Source: JANMOK01 sp031415055 (GTDB lineage: Bacteria > Pseudomonadota > Alphaproteobacteria > Rhodobacterales > Rhodobacteraceae). Taken from it: a stretch of DNA of 23,285 bases. Positions 1-5,921 of the stretch are shown one piece after another. The stretch is taken from the NCBI GenBank assembly GCA_031415055.1, contig JANOQZ010000011.1:1-23285 (forward strand). Reading direction: 5' to 3'. The notes beneath the pieces are model-generated. The model did not search any database. It was given only the letters and a program-made list of their open reading frames with translations, and had not been told where the DNA came from. Within the stretch, counting starts at the first letter, position 1. Every line of letters starts with the position of its first letter. A program made the position numbers and the translations under genes.

Positions 1-134
1 ACAAAACCCCGAAGGATCCTCCCTTTCTGATCACTGATCACTGACATCTGATCACTGAAGGCGGCGCGCTCGACTTGCATGTGTTAGGCCTGCCGCCAGC
101 GTTCGTTCTGAGCCAGGATCAAACTCTCAAGTTG
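1..134 (-). rRNA. rrs: 16S ribosomal RNA, 5' end (partial)
   Basis: The complement of 85-134 reads as the conserved 16S 5' end: AGAGTTTGATCCTGGCTCAG (reverse complement of 108-127), followed by the universal segments GAACGCTGGCGGCAGGC and ACACATGCAAGTCGA. Aligning AGAGTTTGATC to E. coli position 8 places the mature 5' end near 134. The gene runs off the left edge, so only about 134 nt are present. The part after GTCGAGCGCGCC (positions 1-62) is the V1/helix 6 region and is longer than usual: it holds a tandem heptamer and then a UUCG loop (GGATCC-TTCG-GGG). The first half of the gene is not visible beyond V1. Confidence 0.95.
27..57 (-). repeat. Tandem heptamer inside the 16S V1 region
   Basis: In the RNA sense the segment reads CAGTGAT, CAGATGT, CAGTGAT, CAGTGAT, CAG: four 7-nt units and a partial fifth. 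It contains several self-complementary TGATCA boxes. Rhodobacterales helix 6 is normally a short stem closed by UUCG; here the repeat sits in its 5' strand. The matching 3' strand lies outside the window, so an extended helix cannot be told apart from an unpaired insertion. Confidence 0.8.
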
Positions 135-398
135 AAAAGCATGCATTCCTGCACGCCTTCTTGACAGATAAACCTCTGCACATCACCGATGCTTGAAGCA
201 CCGGCTACGTCATTGTCTGACTGTGCTTCCGTCGCTTCTCGCAAAGCCCCGAAAACCACACCCAAACAGTGAAGCTGACACCACATCATCGATCCATCAA
301 TCCCCTCGCGGAAACCAACAAACCTAGTGGCCAGATATACAGAAAGTCAGTCCGTCGAAACAAACCAAACCGCCCGCATATCCCTTCATCATCAACAG

Positions 399-410
399 AT
401 TCAAAGAGCG
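399..410 (-). promoter_or_regulatory. boxA-like antitermination element of the rrn leader
   Basis: The minus strand reads CGCTCTTTGAAT, close to the bacterial boxA consensus TGCTCTTTAACA. It lies between the rrn promoter and 16S, about 265 nt before the mature 5' end, as expected for the Nus-factor antitermination site. Assigned by motif only. Confidence 0.6.
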
Positions 411-433
411 CGTTCGCTTTCGCAAACAACCAT

Positions 434-461
434 TGGGGCAGAAAAAACTTGCCCTGCCCCA
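434..461 (-). other. Hairpin at the start of the rrn leader
   Basis: Perfect 8-bp inverted repeat TGGGGCAG / CTGCCCCA around a 12-nt spacer. On the minus strand it begins only about 7 nt after the predicted rrn transcription start (near 468). There is no U-tract directly after it, so a simple intrinsic terminator is unlikely. It may stabilise the pre-rRNA 5' end or act in early processing; its role is inferred. Confidence 0.5.
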
Positions 462-474
462 AGGGTGAGGGCGC

Positions 475-503
475 TCTATAGGAAGATTCTAAATCGGCTG
501 CAA
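475..503 (-). promoter_or_regulatory. rrn operon promoter (sigma-70 type)
   Basis: The minus strand shows -35 TTGCAG (503-498), a 17-nt spacer and -10 TATAGA (480-475). The stretch just upstream is AT-rich (TTTTTAGAATATTGTTGGAATT, about 510-531) and fits an UP element. The promoter lies about 340 nt upstream of the 16S 5' end. No other good promoter was seen between it and the gene. Confidence 0.75.
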
Positions 504-856
504 CGGCTAATTCCAACAATATTCTAAAAATCAAACCTGTGAAAAATCGGGCCCGAATATAGCATGATCTTGCAAAAAGGTCACGATTCACCAGCGCCCA
601 AAACGCCAATTTGATGCCATTTTCCGGCTATGCAGAATTATCGCGCTTCAATGGCAACCATGAAGATGCTGTTTGCCCACTTTGGAAGTGCAAACGCGTT
701 TATGGGGAAATGCCCAGTAGACATTGGCGTTTGGTAAAATCACTGCATCATTCGCTCTTGCATCTTCCATAAAGCTGCGGCCATTAACCGGACGGCACAA
801 ACACGTTGAACGAATGCTAGATCCAACGCCGGGAAGCGATACGAAAAGGTGCGACA
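504..856. other. Intergenic region without a supported gene
   Basis: Between the rrn promoter and the divergent glycosyltransferase I see no ORF with family character and no RNA-like hairpin. The part nearest the rrn promoter is its probable UP element. The other end should hold the promoter of the gene at 857, but no clear -35/-10 pair stands out. Confidence 0.5.
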
Positions 857-1795
857 ATGATTGTGGCTATCACCATTTGCACAAGGCAAAGACCGGTCCT
901 TTTGGCGGCAGCACTGGAGTCGTTAACGCGGTTGTGCGTTCCCCAAGACGTGGTTTTGCAAGTGATTGTTGTCGAAAACGACGTGGAAGCGCGTTCAAAA
1001 GATATCGTCACATCATTTGCCGACAGATTGAACATCAGCCATCACCTAGAAAGCGAACCGGGGCTGTCACCGGCGCGAAATCGCTGCATTGAAGAGGCCC
1101 TAAAAGTCGATGCCTTGTGGATCGCCTCAACCGACGATGACGCCGAAGTTCACCCCAATTGGATCGCGGCTTACCTAGACGCCACCTCATACTATCCGCG
1201 CGCGCTGGCATTCATGGGTCGCAGTCGATTCCTTTATCCGCTGGACATGCCGGAATGGTATCCAGTCCCGGATTCTAAACCCATGCAAACTGGCTCGACA
1301 GCGTGGCTTTATTCAACATCAAACGCTTTTTACAATCGCGCAGTTGTGGCATCGGATGGGCTCAATCTGCGTTTTGACAATGATTTTCGTTTTTCCGGGT
1401 CGGAAGATACCGATTTTTTTTCACGCCTGCGCATAATTCAGGGACCTATCCTTTGGGTAGAAGAAGCATTGGTTTTCGAAGAGGTGATTCAAGAAAGAAA
1501 TTCGCTGAAATGGCGCTTTAAACGCATGCTGAGAGATGGAAATAATCTTGGTCGAATTAAGTTAAAACACAACGGCAATGTGGCAGGAGCGTTGGCAATT
1601 ATTCAATTTGTTCTTAAAATGATGGGCTATGGAATTTTGAAAACCGTCAAAGGTGGAATTATCCTTGTATTTAACGAATTGGAGGGGATGAAATTGTTAG
1701 CTTTCGGTCTCGCAGATTTTGTGTTTGCAGCCGGTGTATTTTCGGCGTTTTTTATGACGCCGCCGGTCCCATATAAGAAAACCGATGGATTTTAA
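857..1795 (+). CDS. Glycosyltransferase family 2 protein
   Basis: A 312-aa GT-A fold transferase. It opens with the GT2 pattern IVAITICTRQRP (residues 2-13), continues with VIVVEND, SEPGLSPARNRCIEEA and the acidic STDDDAEV stretch (about 90-97) that binds the metal and sugar nucleotide. A later GSEDTDFFSRL segment (about 181-191) resembles the ED region that supplies the catalytic base in GT2 enzymes. The C-terminal third has hydrophobic stretches, suggesting membrane association. The ATG at 857 follows AAAAGGTG at good spacing. Sugar donor and acceptor cannot be told. It stands alone, with no other sugar gene nearby, and its stop codon directly abuts the stop of the convergent gene at 1796. 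Confidence 0.85.
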   Translation: MIVAITICTRQRPVLLAAALESLTRLCVPQDVVLQVIVVENDVEARSKDIVTSFADRLNISHHLESEPGLSPARNRCIEEALKVDALWIASTDDDAEVHPNWIAAYLDATSYYPRALAFMGRSRFLYPLDMPEWYPVPDSKPMQTGSTAWLYSTSNAFYNRAVVASDGLNLRFDNDFRFSGSEDTDFFSRLRIIQGPILWVEEALVFEEVIQERNSLKWRFKRMLRDGNNLGRIKLKHNGNVAGALAIIQFVLKMMGYGILKTVKGGIILVFNELEGMKLLAFGLADFVFAAGVFSAFFMTPPVPYKKTDGF

Positions 1796-2179
1796 TTACT
1801 TACGATGAGCGTCCAGACCGCCGGGTTCGCGGGTTAGGGCGCCGATTAGACCTAGAAGGCCGCCCAAGGAACATAGGGCGATGGGGAACATGGTGAAAAC
1901 GCCAAAGCCCAAACCCCAGATAATTCCCGCTGCAGCAAACAGCATCAGAGCGGCACCAATAAAGGGGCGTAGGACGGACATGGCACCACCGGCGATTGCC
2001 AGAATTGGCGCAATTAATCCAATGATTCTAAGGCGCTGCGCATTCTGAACCGGGTCGATGGAATTGCTGATTTCGTTGTTAAACCAATCGGTTAGCACCA
2101 TCCAACCGTTGATCGAAAACGCCATCATCAGCGCCAATACGCCGCCAATTATACCCAAAACAAGCGCGGCATTCTTCAT
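1796..2179 (-). CDS. Small four-helix membrane protein
   Basis: A 127-aa hydrophobic protein with about four transmembrane segments (roughly residues 5-27, 50-68, 71-89 and 92-113) and a short charged C-terminus. A loop rich in N and Q (NNEISNSIDPVQNAQRLR) separates helices 1 and 2. It resembles DUF4064-like membrane proteins in layout, but I do not recognise the family with confidence. The upstream region holds a tandem palindromic site (2210-2247) that probably controls it. It ends with no gap against the convergent glycosyltransferase. Function unknown. Confidence 0.7.
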   Translation of the reverse strand: MKNAALVLGIIGGVLALMMAFSINGWMVLTDWFNNEISNSIDPVQNAQRLRIIGLIAPILAIAGGAMSVLRPFIGAALMLFAAAGIIWGLGFGVFTMFPIALCSLGGLLGLIGALTREPGGLDAHRK

Positions 2180-2209
2180 CTTTTGACCCCAAAATCAGCA
2201 AAAATTCGT

Positions 2210-2247
2210 GTGCACCGGGCGTGCACAATGCGTGCACCGGGCGTGCA
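2210..2247. promoter_or_regulatory. Tandem palindromic operator-like site
   Basis: GTGCACCGGGCGTGCA occurs twice, at 2210-2225 and 2232-2247, starts 22 bp apart (about two helical turns). Each copy contains the inverted repeat TGCAC-N5-GTGCA. The pair lies 31-68 bp upstream of the start of the membrane-protein gene at 2179; no gene reads away on the other side. Two phased palindromes suggest cooperative binding by a dimeric regulator. The regulator is not identifiable. Confidence 0.55.
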
Positions 2248-2343
2248 TACACTATTGGCCATGAAAGTATGCAAAAATCGACGCATCGCACCGTTCTTGC
2301 CGCTCGTGTTGCCAAGGAACCGTTTGATTTTCCACAGTAATCT

Positions 2344-2772
2344 TCACGCCAGAACAAAGCCGCCTTGGCTGGGAACGAAGCATTTTATCGCCGAAAGCGG
2401 TGGCAGAAAATCGATGTTTCTGCCCACCATTATTTCGCGACCGGAAATATCGGGCGCATTGCAAATCGGTTTCATGGTTATCGTATACCCGCGACTGATC
2501 ATGCAACTATCGCGTCTTGAATCACGTTGAGCTTCGGAGATGGCACCAATCGCTGCCATGATTTCCTGATCGCTGGCAAAGGGTGAGACGCCGAGCGCCT
2601 CGGCTTCGCAGGATCGATTGTCGGCAACGCGGGCGGCAACGGGCGTATTCTCGCGCCATGTCACCTGGTCCATTTGCTGCGGGCCGCTTGGCAGTTGGTT
2701 CATTGCATTGGGCGGCACGTCGCAAGCCGCCAAGATGAAGCCGACAAGAATGAGGGGCGATATTTGACGCAT
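2344..2772 (-). CDS. Small putative lipoprotein
   Basis: A 142-aa protein with a short signal peptide ending in a lipobox (ILAAC, Cys about residue 17), so it is probably lipidated and kept in the envelope. The mature part has four more cysteines (SCEAEALG, DSCMISRGY, PICNAP, IKCFVP) that could form two disulfides. The segment CMISRGYTITMKPIC resembles small Rhodobacteraceae lipoproteins of unknown function. The ATG at 2772 follows GAGG at workable spacing. It lies downstream of the phd-doc-arsC genes on the same strand with a 70-nt gap. No function is assigned. Confidence 0.75.
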   Translation of the reverse strand: MRQISPLILVGFILAACDVPPNAMNQLPSGPQQMDQVTWRENTPVAARVADNRSCEAEALGVSPFASDQEIMAAIGAISEAQRDSRRDSCMISRGYTITMKPICNAPDISGREIMVGRNIDFLPPLSAIKCFVPSQGGFVLA

Positions 2773-2842
2773 AATGGCCTCGGTCTATGAGTTCGGTGGA
2801 ATACCAGCTTTTTTGGGCCGCGAAGTCAAGCATTGCGCAAGG

Positions 2843-3166
2843 TCAAACGCCCCACAGCTTTTGGATGACCGGGTTCCAACCGGCGGTGATTTGGTCACCT
2901 TCTTCGATCACCGGGCGTTTCATCAGGGTCGGGTGGGCCAGCAGCAGGGTCAGCGGGTCGCCTGCCCGCTCGGCTTGGGTCATGGTCTGCCAGGGGATTG
3001 AGGATTTGTTGACCAGCCTCGCCGCACCGATCTTGTCAAGAAACCGTTGCATATCGGCCTTGACGACGCCTTCATCGCGCACTTCGGTCAGGTTCGGATT
3101 GCGGGGCTTCAGCGCCTTCACCGCTTCCTTGCAGGTGCCGCAATTCTTCAAATGCCAGATATGCAT
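2843..3166 (-). CDS. ArsC/Spx-family thioredoxin-fold protein
   Basis: A 107-aa protein of the ArsC/YffB/Spx family. It begins MHIWHLKNCGTCKEAVKAL, with the N-terminal CGTC motif (Cys9, Cys12), and has the later LLLAHPTLMKRPVI segment that includes the family's RP signature. Family members are small thiol proteins; some reduce arsenate, others act as regulators or have unknown roles, and CxxC alone does not decide. The start at 3166 was chosen because the longer reading frame (to 3265) only adds low-complexity sequence inside doc. The ATG shares its A with the doc stop codon (TGATG), so translation is coupled to the toxin gene. Confidence 0.8.
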   Translation of the reverse strand: MHIWHLKNCGTCKEAVKALKPRNPNLTEVRDEGVVKADMQRFLDKIGAARLVNKSSIPWQTMTQAERAGDPLTLLLAHPTLMKRPVIEEGDQITAGWNPVIQKLWGV

Positions 3167-3543
3167 CAGATAGCCCTGCCCCGCAGCCATTCGGCCAAGT
3201 CGCTGTCGTCGATTTGCCCTTGCGCCAGCCGGATGATCAGCGGTCCGATTTCGCTGGCGTTCCAAGTGATTTCGATGCCGTTGAGGTCAAGGCAAACGTC
3301 CATCGCCTGATGCGCCGTGCGTTTGTTGCCGTCGTTGAAGCAATGGCCGGTGGCGATGACCATGGCATAGGCGGCGGCAAGGTCGAACACGTCGTTCAAC
3401 ATGCCGTAATCCAGTCGCCGCTCAACGCGTGCCAAAGCACCGTCCAACGACTTGTCGAGGGCGCGTCCGGGCAATTCACCGGGGTTTAGAACTTCGTCAT
3501 GGATGCCATCAACAAGTTCAGCGGAAATTTGACGGAAGTTCAT
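3166..3543 (-). CDS. doc: Doc-type Fic toxin
   Basis: A 125-aa protein whose length and motif match the death-on-curing branch of the Fic fold. The core HCFNDGNKRTAH (His67 onwards) matches the Doc motif HxFxDANKR. P1 Doc phosphorylates elongation factor EF-Tu and blocks translation; the same reaction is expected here but not shown. The N-terminal half is helical with a VFDLAAAYAMVIATGH helix before the motif. It overlaps the upstream antitoxin gene by 4 nt (ATGA), the classic coupling in phd-doc modules, and is followed by a coupled arsC/spx-like gene. All key motif residues are present, so the toxin appears intact. Confidence 0.9.
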   Translation of the reverse strand: MNFRQISAELVDGIHDEVLNPGELPGRALDKSLDGALARVERRLDYGMLNDVFDLAAAYAMVIATGHCFNDGNKRTAHQAMDVCLDLNGIEITWNASEIGPLIIRLAQGQIDDSDLAEWLRGRAI

Positions 3544-3788
3544 TTGTCTTTGAGATAGTCAAGCACCGGCTGGTTGATCGCCCGACGTTTCGCCATGCTG
3601 GCTTTGACTTCGTCCATCGTTGCCACGCGGCTTTCGCCATCGGGGATAGCCTCGAGCGGCACGAAATAGCCGACCAAAGCCGAGTTTGACAGCACCGCCA
3701 CCGGCTTGCCGCCGGAACGGGCCAGCACTTTATGCGGCTCGCGCATCTCGGTCATGGTGGCGATGTGGTTGGTCAGCAGTTTGGTCAT
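3540..3788 (-). CDS. phd: Phd/YefM-family antitoxin
   Basis: An 82-aa protein. The N-terminal half (TKLLTNHIATMTEMREPHKVLARSGGKPVAVLSNSALVGYFVPLEAI) has the Phd/YefM pattern: a DNA-binding dimer region with a 'KPVAVLSN' strand and 'GYFVP' segment. The charged C-terminus would neutralise Doc. Start 3788 was chosen because AGGAGG lies 7 nt before the ATG; the longer frame reads into the repeat cluster. A promoter (-35 TTGCCA, -10 TACATT) lies just upstream. Phd proteins usually repress their own operon together with the toxin. Confidence 0.88.
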   Translation of the reverse strand: MTKLLTNHIATMTEMREPHKVLARSGGKPVAVLSNSALVGYFVPLEAIPDGESRVATMDEVKASMAKRRAINQPVLDYLKDK

Positions 3789-3815
3789 TGCGGTGCCTCC
3801 TGTGGTGTGTAGTGG

Positions 3816-3844
3816 AATGTAGAGTGTGGTGGGGGTTTTGGCAA
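3816..3844 (-). promoter_or_regulatory. Probable phd-doc promoter
   Basis: The minus strand reads TTGCCA (3844-3839), a 17-nt spacer and TACATT (3821-3816), 28 nt before the phd start. The interval to the gene contains repeated CCACNACA-like motifs where the Phd-Doc complex might bind. Assigned by motif match alone. Confidence 0.5.
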
Positions 3845-3857
3845 GGTCCGACATGCT

Positions 3858-3882
3858 CCCTCCCCCGATTTTCGGGGGAGGG
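3858..3882. repeat. GC-rich palindrome
   Basis: CCCTCCCCCGA and TCGGGGGAGGG form an 11-bp perfect inverted repeat around a 3-nt loop. It is the first of four different palindromic repeats packed between the phd promoter and the metalloprotease gene. A related palindrome occurs at 12561-12585. Confidence 0.8.
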
Positions 3883-3915
3883 TTGGGGTGGGGGATGTTG
3901 CAGCCGCCCCCATCC

Positions 3916-3953
3916 GCCCGTTCCGGGCACCTTCCCCCGCAGGCGAGGGAAGG
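3916..3953. repeat. Double-hairpin intergenic repeat
   Basis: Two adjacent inverted repeats: GCCCG-ttc-CGGGC (3916-3928) and CCTTCCC/GGGAAGG (3930-3953). The arrangement 'catccgNcNcgttccgNgc...ccttcccc' recurs at 14058-14106, so this is a dispersed repeat type in this genome. Confidence 0.75.
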
Positions 3954-3975
3954 AAGGCGGGGCCGTCCCACATAT

Positions 3976-4041
3976 TGTCACCCCCGCGCGGGCGGGGGTC
4001 CAGCGACGTTGCGGCGGATTCCCGCCGACGCGGGAATGACA
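3976..4041. repeat. MITE/REP-like repeat with TGTCA/TGACA ends
   Basis: The outer ends TGTCA (3976-3980) and TGACA (4037-4041) are inverted. Inside are two hairpins: CCCCCGC-gcg-GGCGGGGG and ATTCCCGC-cgac-GCGGGAAT. This matches the common proteobacterial extragenic repeats of the 'GTCATCCCCGC...GCGGGAATGAC' type. No coding content. Confidence 0.8.
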
Positions 4042-4059
4042 GGGGTGTGGGGGCGGAAA

Positions 4060-4129
4060 CGTAGGGTGGGATTCATCCCACCATTACAAAGGGTTGCGCG
4101 AGAAATGGTGGGGTGAACCCCACCCTACG
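4060..4129. repeat. GTAGGGTGGG-type inverted repeat
   Basis: The ends CGTAGGGTGGG (4060-4070) and CCCACCCTACG (4119-4129) are perfect inverted repeats. Inner arms GGGATTCATCCC and GGGGTGAACCCC form local hairpins. The layout is that of a small non-autonomous element about 70 bp long. It lies directly downstream of the metalloprotease gene and may serve as its transcript 3' structure. Confidence 0.8.
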
Positions 4130-4151
4130 GCTCGCTAAATGCTTCAATAAA

Positions 4152-5216
4152 TCAATAGCCAGGTTTGAACGGCAAACAGCTATCCATTCCCATTACATCA
4201 GAAACGCTAAGCAACTCCCTGTCCCTCTGCGTTTCATACCGGGCTTCCAACGAAATTCTGTTAACAGCATCAGTTCCCTTCCAAGCTTCATGAATTGACC
4301 TAAGAGGAATACCTCTTTGAATTAACGCAATCGCCAACTTTTTTACTTCCAAAAACGGAACATCGATAGTGCAGGTCAACTCATTTGTTTGCAAAGGATT
4401 TTGGCCATTTGCAACTTCGTAATTAAGGCGTAGCGCATCAAGTAAATCAAAAACAGAATCAGCATCCGCCGCTTTCGAAAAATAAAGAACTCTGACCCCT
4501 GCAAGGTTAGGTGGTCCATCATCAATCTTCAGATTTTCACTCGGATTTGTCGGGTCAACCGAAGCCAGCACATTTGAATCAACACTTGAGTCAACACAGT
4601 GGTTGTATGCGGCAAGAGCCGCATGGGTTGAAGTTTCTATTGACGGGTAGTCGGCACTGTCGACTTCTGGTCGAATCTGCCTGAGCAAAGTTTCCATCGC
4701 TTCGGGACTTAACCCAAGCTGCCCAACCATACAACCGGCAAATGAATCAGCTTGAAGTTCCTTGTCAAAATCCTCCAAATCTGAATTTGTGAAAAAATGA
4801 TCATAGAAGTGATGCGCAATTTCGTGCGAAAAGACAAAAATAGTTTCGGTTCTATTTCCAGTTGCGGTCTGCCTTACCCATGTGGGATTAAAGACAATGT
4901 ATCGTCCTTTCTTAATTCCATCACTTTCCGACAACTGTTGGTCAGCAATCGCTTGCGGGGTCAGATCACATGAAATCACTTTAATTTTTGCGGTATAGTC
5001 TCTAATTGCCTGCAGCTCTGTCACAATTTCTTGTGCTTCATTTTGTCCTATTCCTGCAGGTACCTGGCCATCTAAAGTAAGCGTCCAATACTTCCGCTCA
5101 CATATCTTGGCATTATCTTGTGCAATAACACCGGTTGAAAGCGACATAAGTGTGACTGCCGTCGTAATTACGCACCTGAAATTCCCCCATAGGGAACTGC
5201 ATAAGTGGAAAAACAA
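4152..5216 (-). CDS. Exported HExxH zinc metalloprotease
   Basis: A 354-aa protein if started at the TTG at 5216. It has a Sec signal peptide (hydrophobic CVITTAVTLMSLSTGVIA, cleavage likely before QDNAK). The zinc motif HEIAHH (about 131-136) is followed by ELQADSFAGC (Glu about 153) as third ligand, the gluzincin arrangement of M48-like peptidases. The C-terminal ~110 residues start VRVLYFSKAADADSVFDLLDAL and look like a separate alpha/beta domain not recognised by name. Start 5216 is preferred because GGAG lies upstream and it begins 1 nt after the stop of the lysozyme gene; a TTG at 5243 is possible. Base composition is clearly more AT-rich than the neighbours. It probably acts in the periplasm or outside; substrate unknown. 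Confidence 0.75.
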   Translation of the reverse strand: MFFHLCSSLWGNFRCVITTAVTLMSLSTGVIAQDNAKICERKYWTLTLDGQVPAGIGQNEAQEIVTELQAIRDYTAKIKVISCDLTPQAIADQQLSESDGIKKGRYIVFNPTWVRQTATGNRTETIFVFSHEIAHHFYDHFFTNSDLEDFDKELQADSFAGCMVGQLGLSPEAMETLLRQIRPEVDSADYPSIETSTHAALAAYNHCVDSSVDSNVLASVDPTNPSENLKIDDGPPNLAGVRVLYFSKAADADSVFDLLDALRLNYEVANGQNPLQTNELTCTIDVPFLEVKKLAIALIQRGIPLRSIHEAWKGTDAVNRISLEARYETQRDRELLSVSDVMGMDSCLPFKPGY

Positions 5217-5217
5217 A

Positions 5218-5841
5218 CTACAACTCTCCAATATATATGTCAATCAATTCACTATCATTAGGTGCAATGCCGAGGGCACCGCAGTTACTGCGGTCAAATT
5301 TGTCGCCAATTCGAATATTTCCCATAAATAGAGCGGCCTCACATTTCCTTCGTGCAACTAACCCGTTCAACTTAACACCTTTCGCTAGAACCCATTTTGA
5401 AAACTCTCGCGCCGCCAGATTTGTTTGCCCGCTATTCAACAATTTAAGAAGTGTTGATCTCTGAAATCTATCGGTTCCAATGTTAAGTACAAAGGAAGAG
5501 AGTGCGGAAATTTGCTCGGGGGTTACGCTGACGGTGACTAGCTGATTTACGGCAGTTGCAGCTATCTCAACATCAGTTCCCAAAATATCACGGCCGGTTG
5601 AGACCGAGATATCAGGCAGGTATGGTTTGTCCAAATCTGTGTCTTGACAGCGTTTATAGTCAATCAAGTGCCCATATCCCACCGTGCAAAGCCCCACTGG
5701 ATCATTGTATGGGGCTGCCTTCCAACCTTCAAAATCAACTATCAAATCAATAGTTAACTGCGGTACATCTGCTCTGCAACCGATTGAAAATACGGAATTT
5801 GTTATTAGAAAAACACCGAGAAAGCATGATGCAAAACCCAT
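5218..5841 (-). CDS. Exported GH24 lysozyme (T4/P22 type)
   Basis: A 207-aa protein. After an N-terminal signal sequence (MGFASCFLGVFLITNSVFSIG) comes the phage-lysozyme active site: FEGWKAAPYNDPVGLCTVGYGH, giving the Glu38-Asp47-Thr53 triad spaced as in GH24. Further on, ISALSSFVLNIG and the helix ending in LNGLVARRKCEAALFM match the conserved C-terminal lobe. It would cleave peptidoglycan between MurNAc and GlcNAc. Start 5841 was chosen for GGAGG six nt upstream. No holin, spanin or other phage gene is nearby, and the next gene is an exported metalloprotease 1 nt downstream. The composition is AT-rich like its partner, suggesting joint acquisition. Confidence 0.85.
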   Translation of the reverse strand: MGFASCFLGVFLITNSVFSIGCRADVPQLTIDLIVDFEGWKAAPYNDPVGLCTVGYGHLIDYKRCQDTDLDKPYLPDISVSTGRDILGTDVEIAATAVNQLVTVSVTPEQISALSSFVLNIGTDRFQRSTLLKLLNSGQTNLAAREFSKWVLAKGVKLNGLVARRKCEAALFMGNIRIGDKFDRSNCGALGIAPNDSELIDIYIGEL

Positions 5842-5921
5842 TCTTACCTCCAAGAATCAGCAATATGTCAGCGAATATATCGCAGCTACCATTTTTCACA
5901 TATAGGGCATAAAGCGTGCAG

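Noticed and set aside
2183..2530. 115-aa plus-strand frame between the membrane protein and lipoprotein
   Set aside because: It runs through the tandem operator-like repeats and then antisense to the lipoprotein; its composition is not protein-like.
3789..3971. N-terminal extension of the Phd antitoxin to 3971
   Set aside because: It translates the palindromic repeats and the promoter; AGGAGG before 3788 marks the true start.
3858..4129. CRISPR array
   Set aside because: The repeats differ from one another, have no regular spacers, and no cas gene is near.
5218..5841. Prophage remnant based on the lysozyme
   Set aside because: No holin, spanin, structural, integrase or attachment sequence is seen nearby, and the protein has its own signal peptide with a protease partner.
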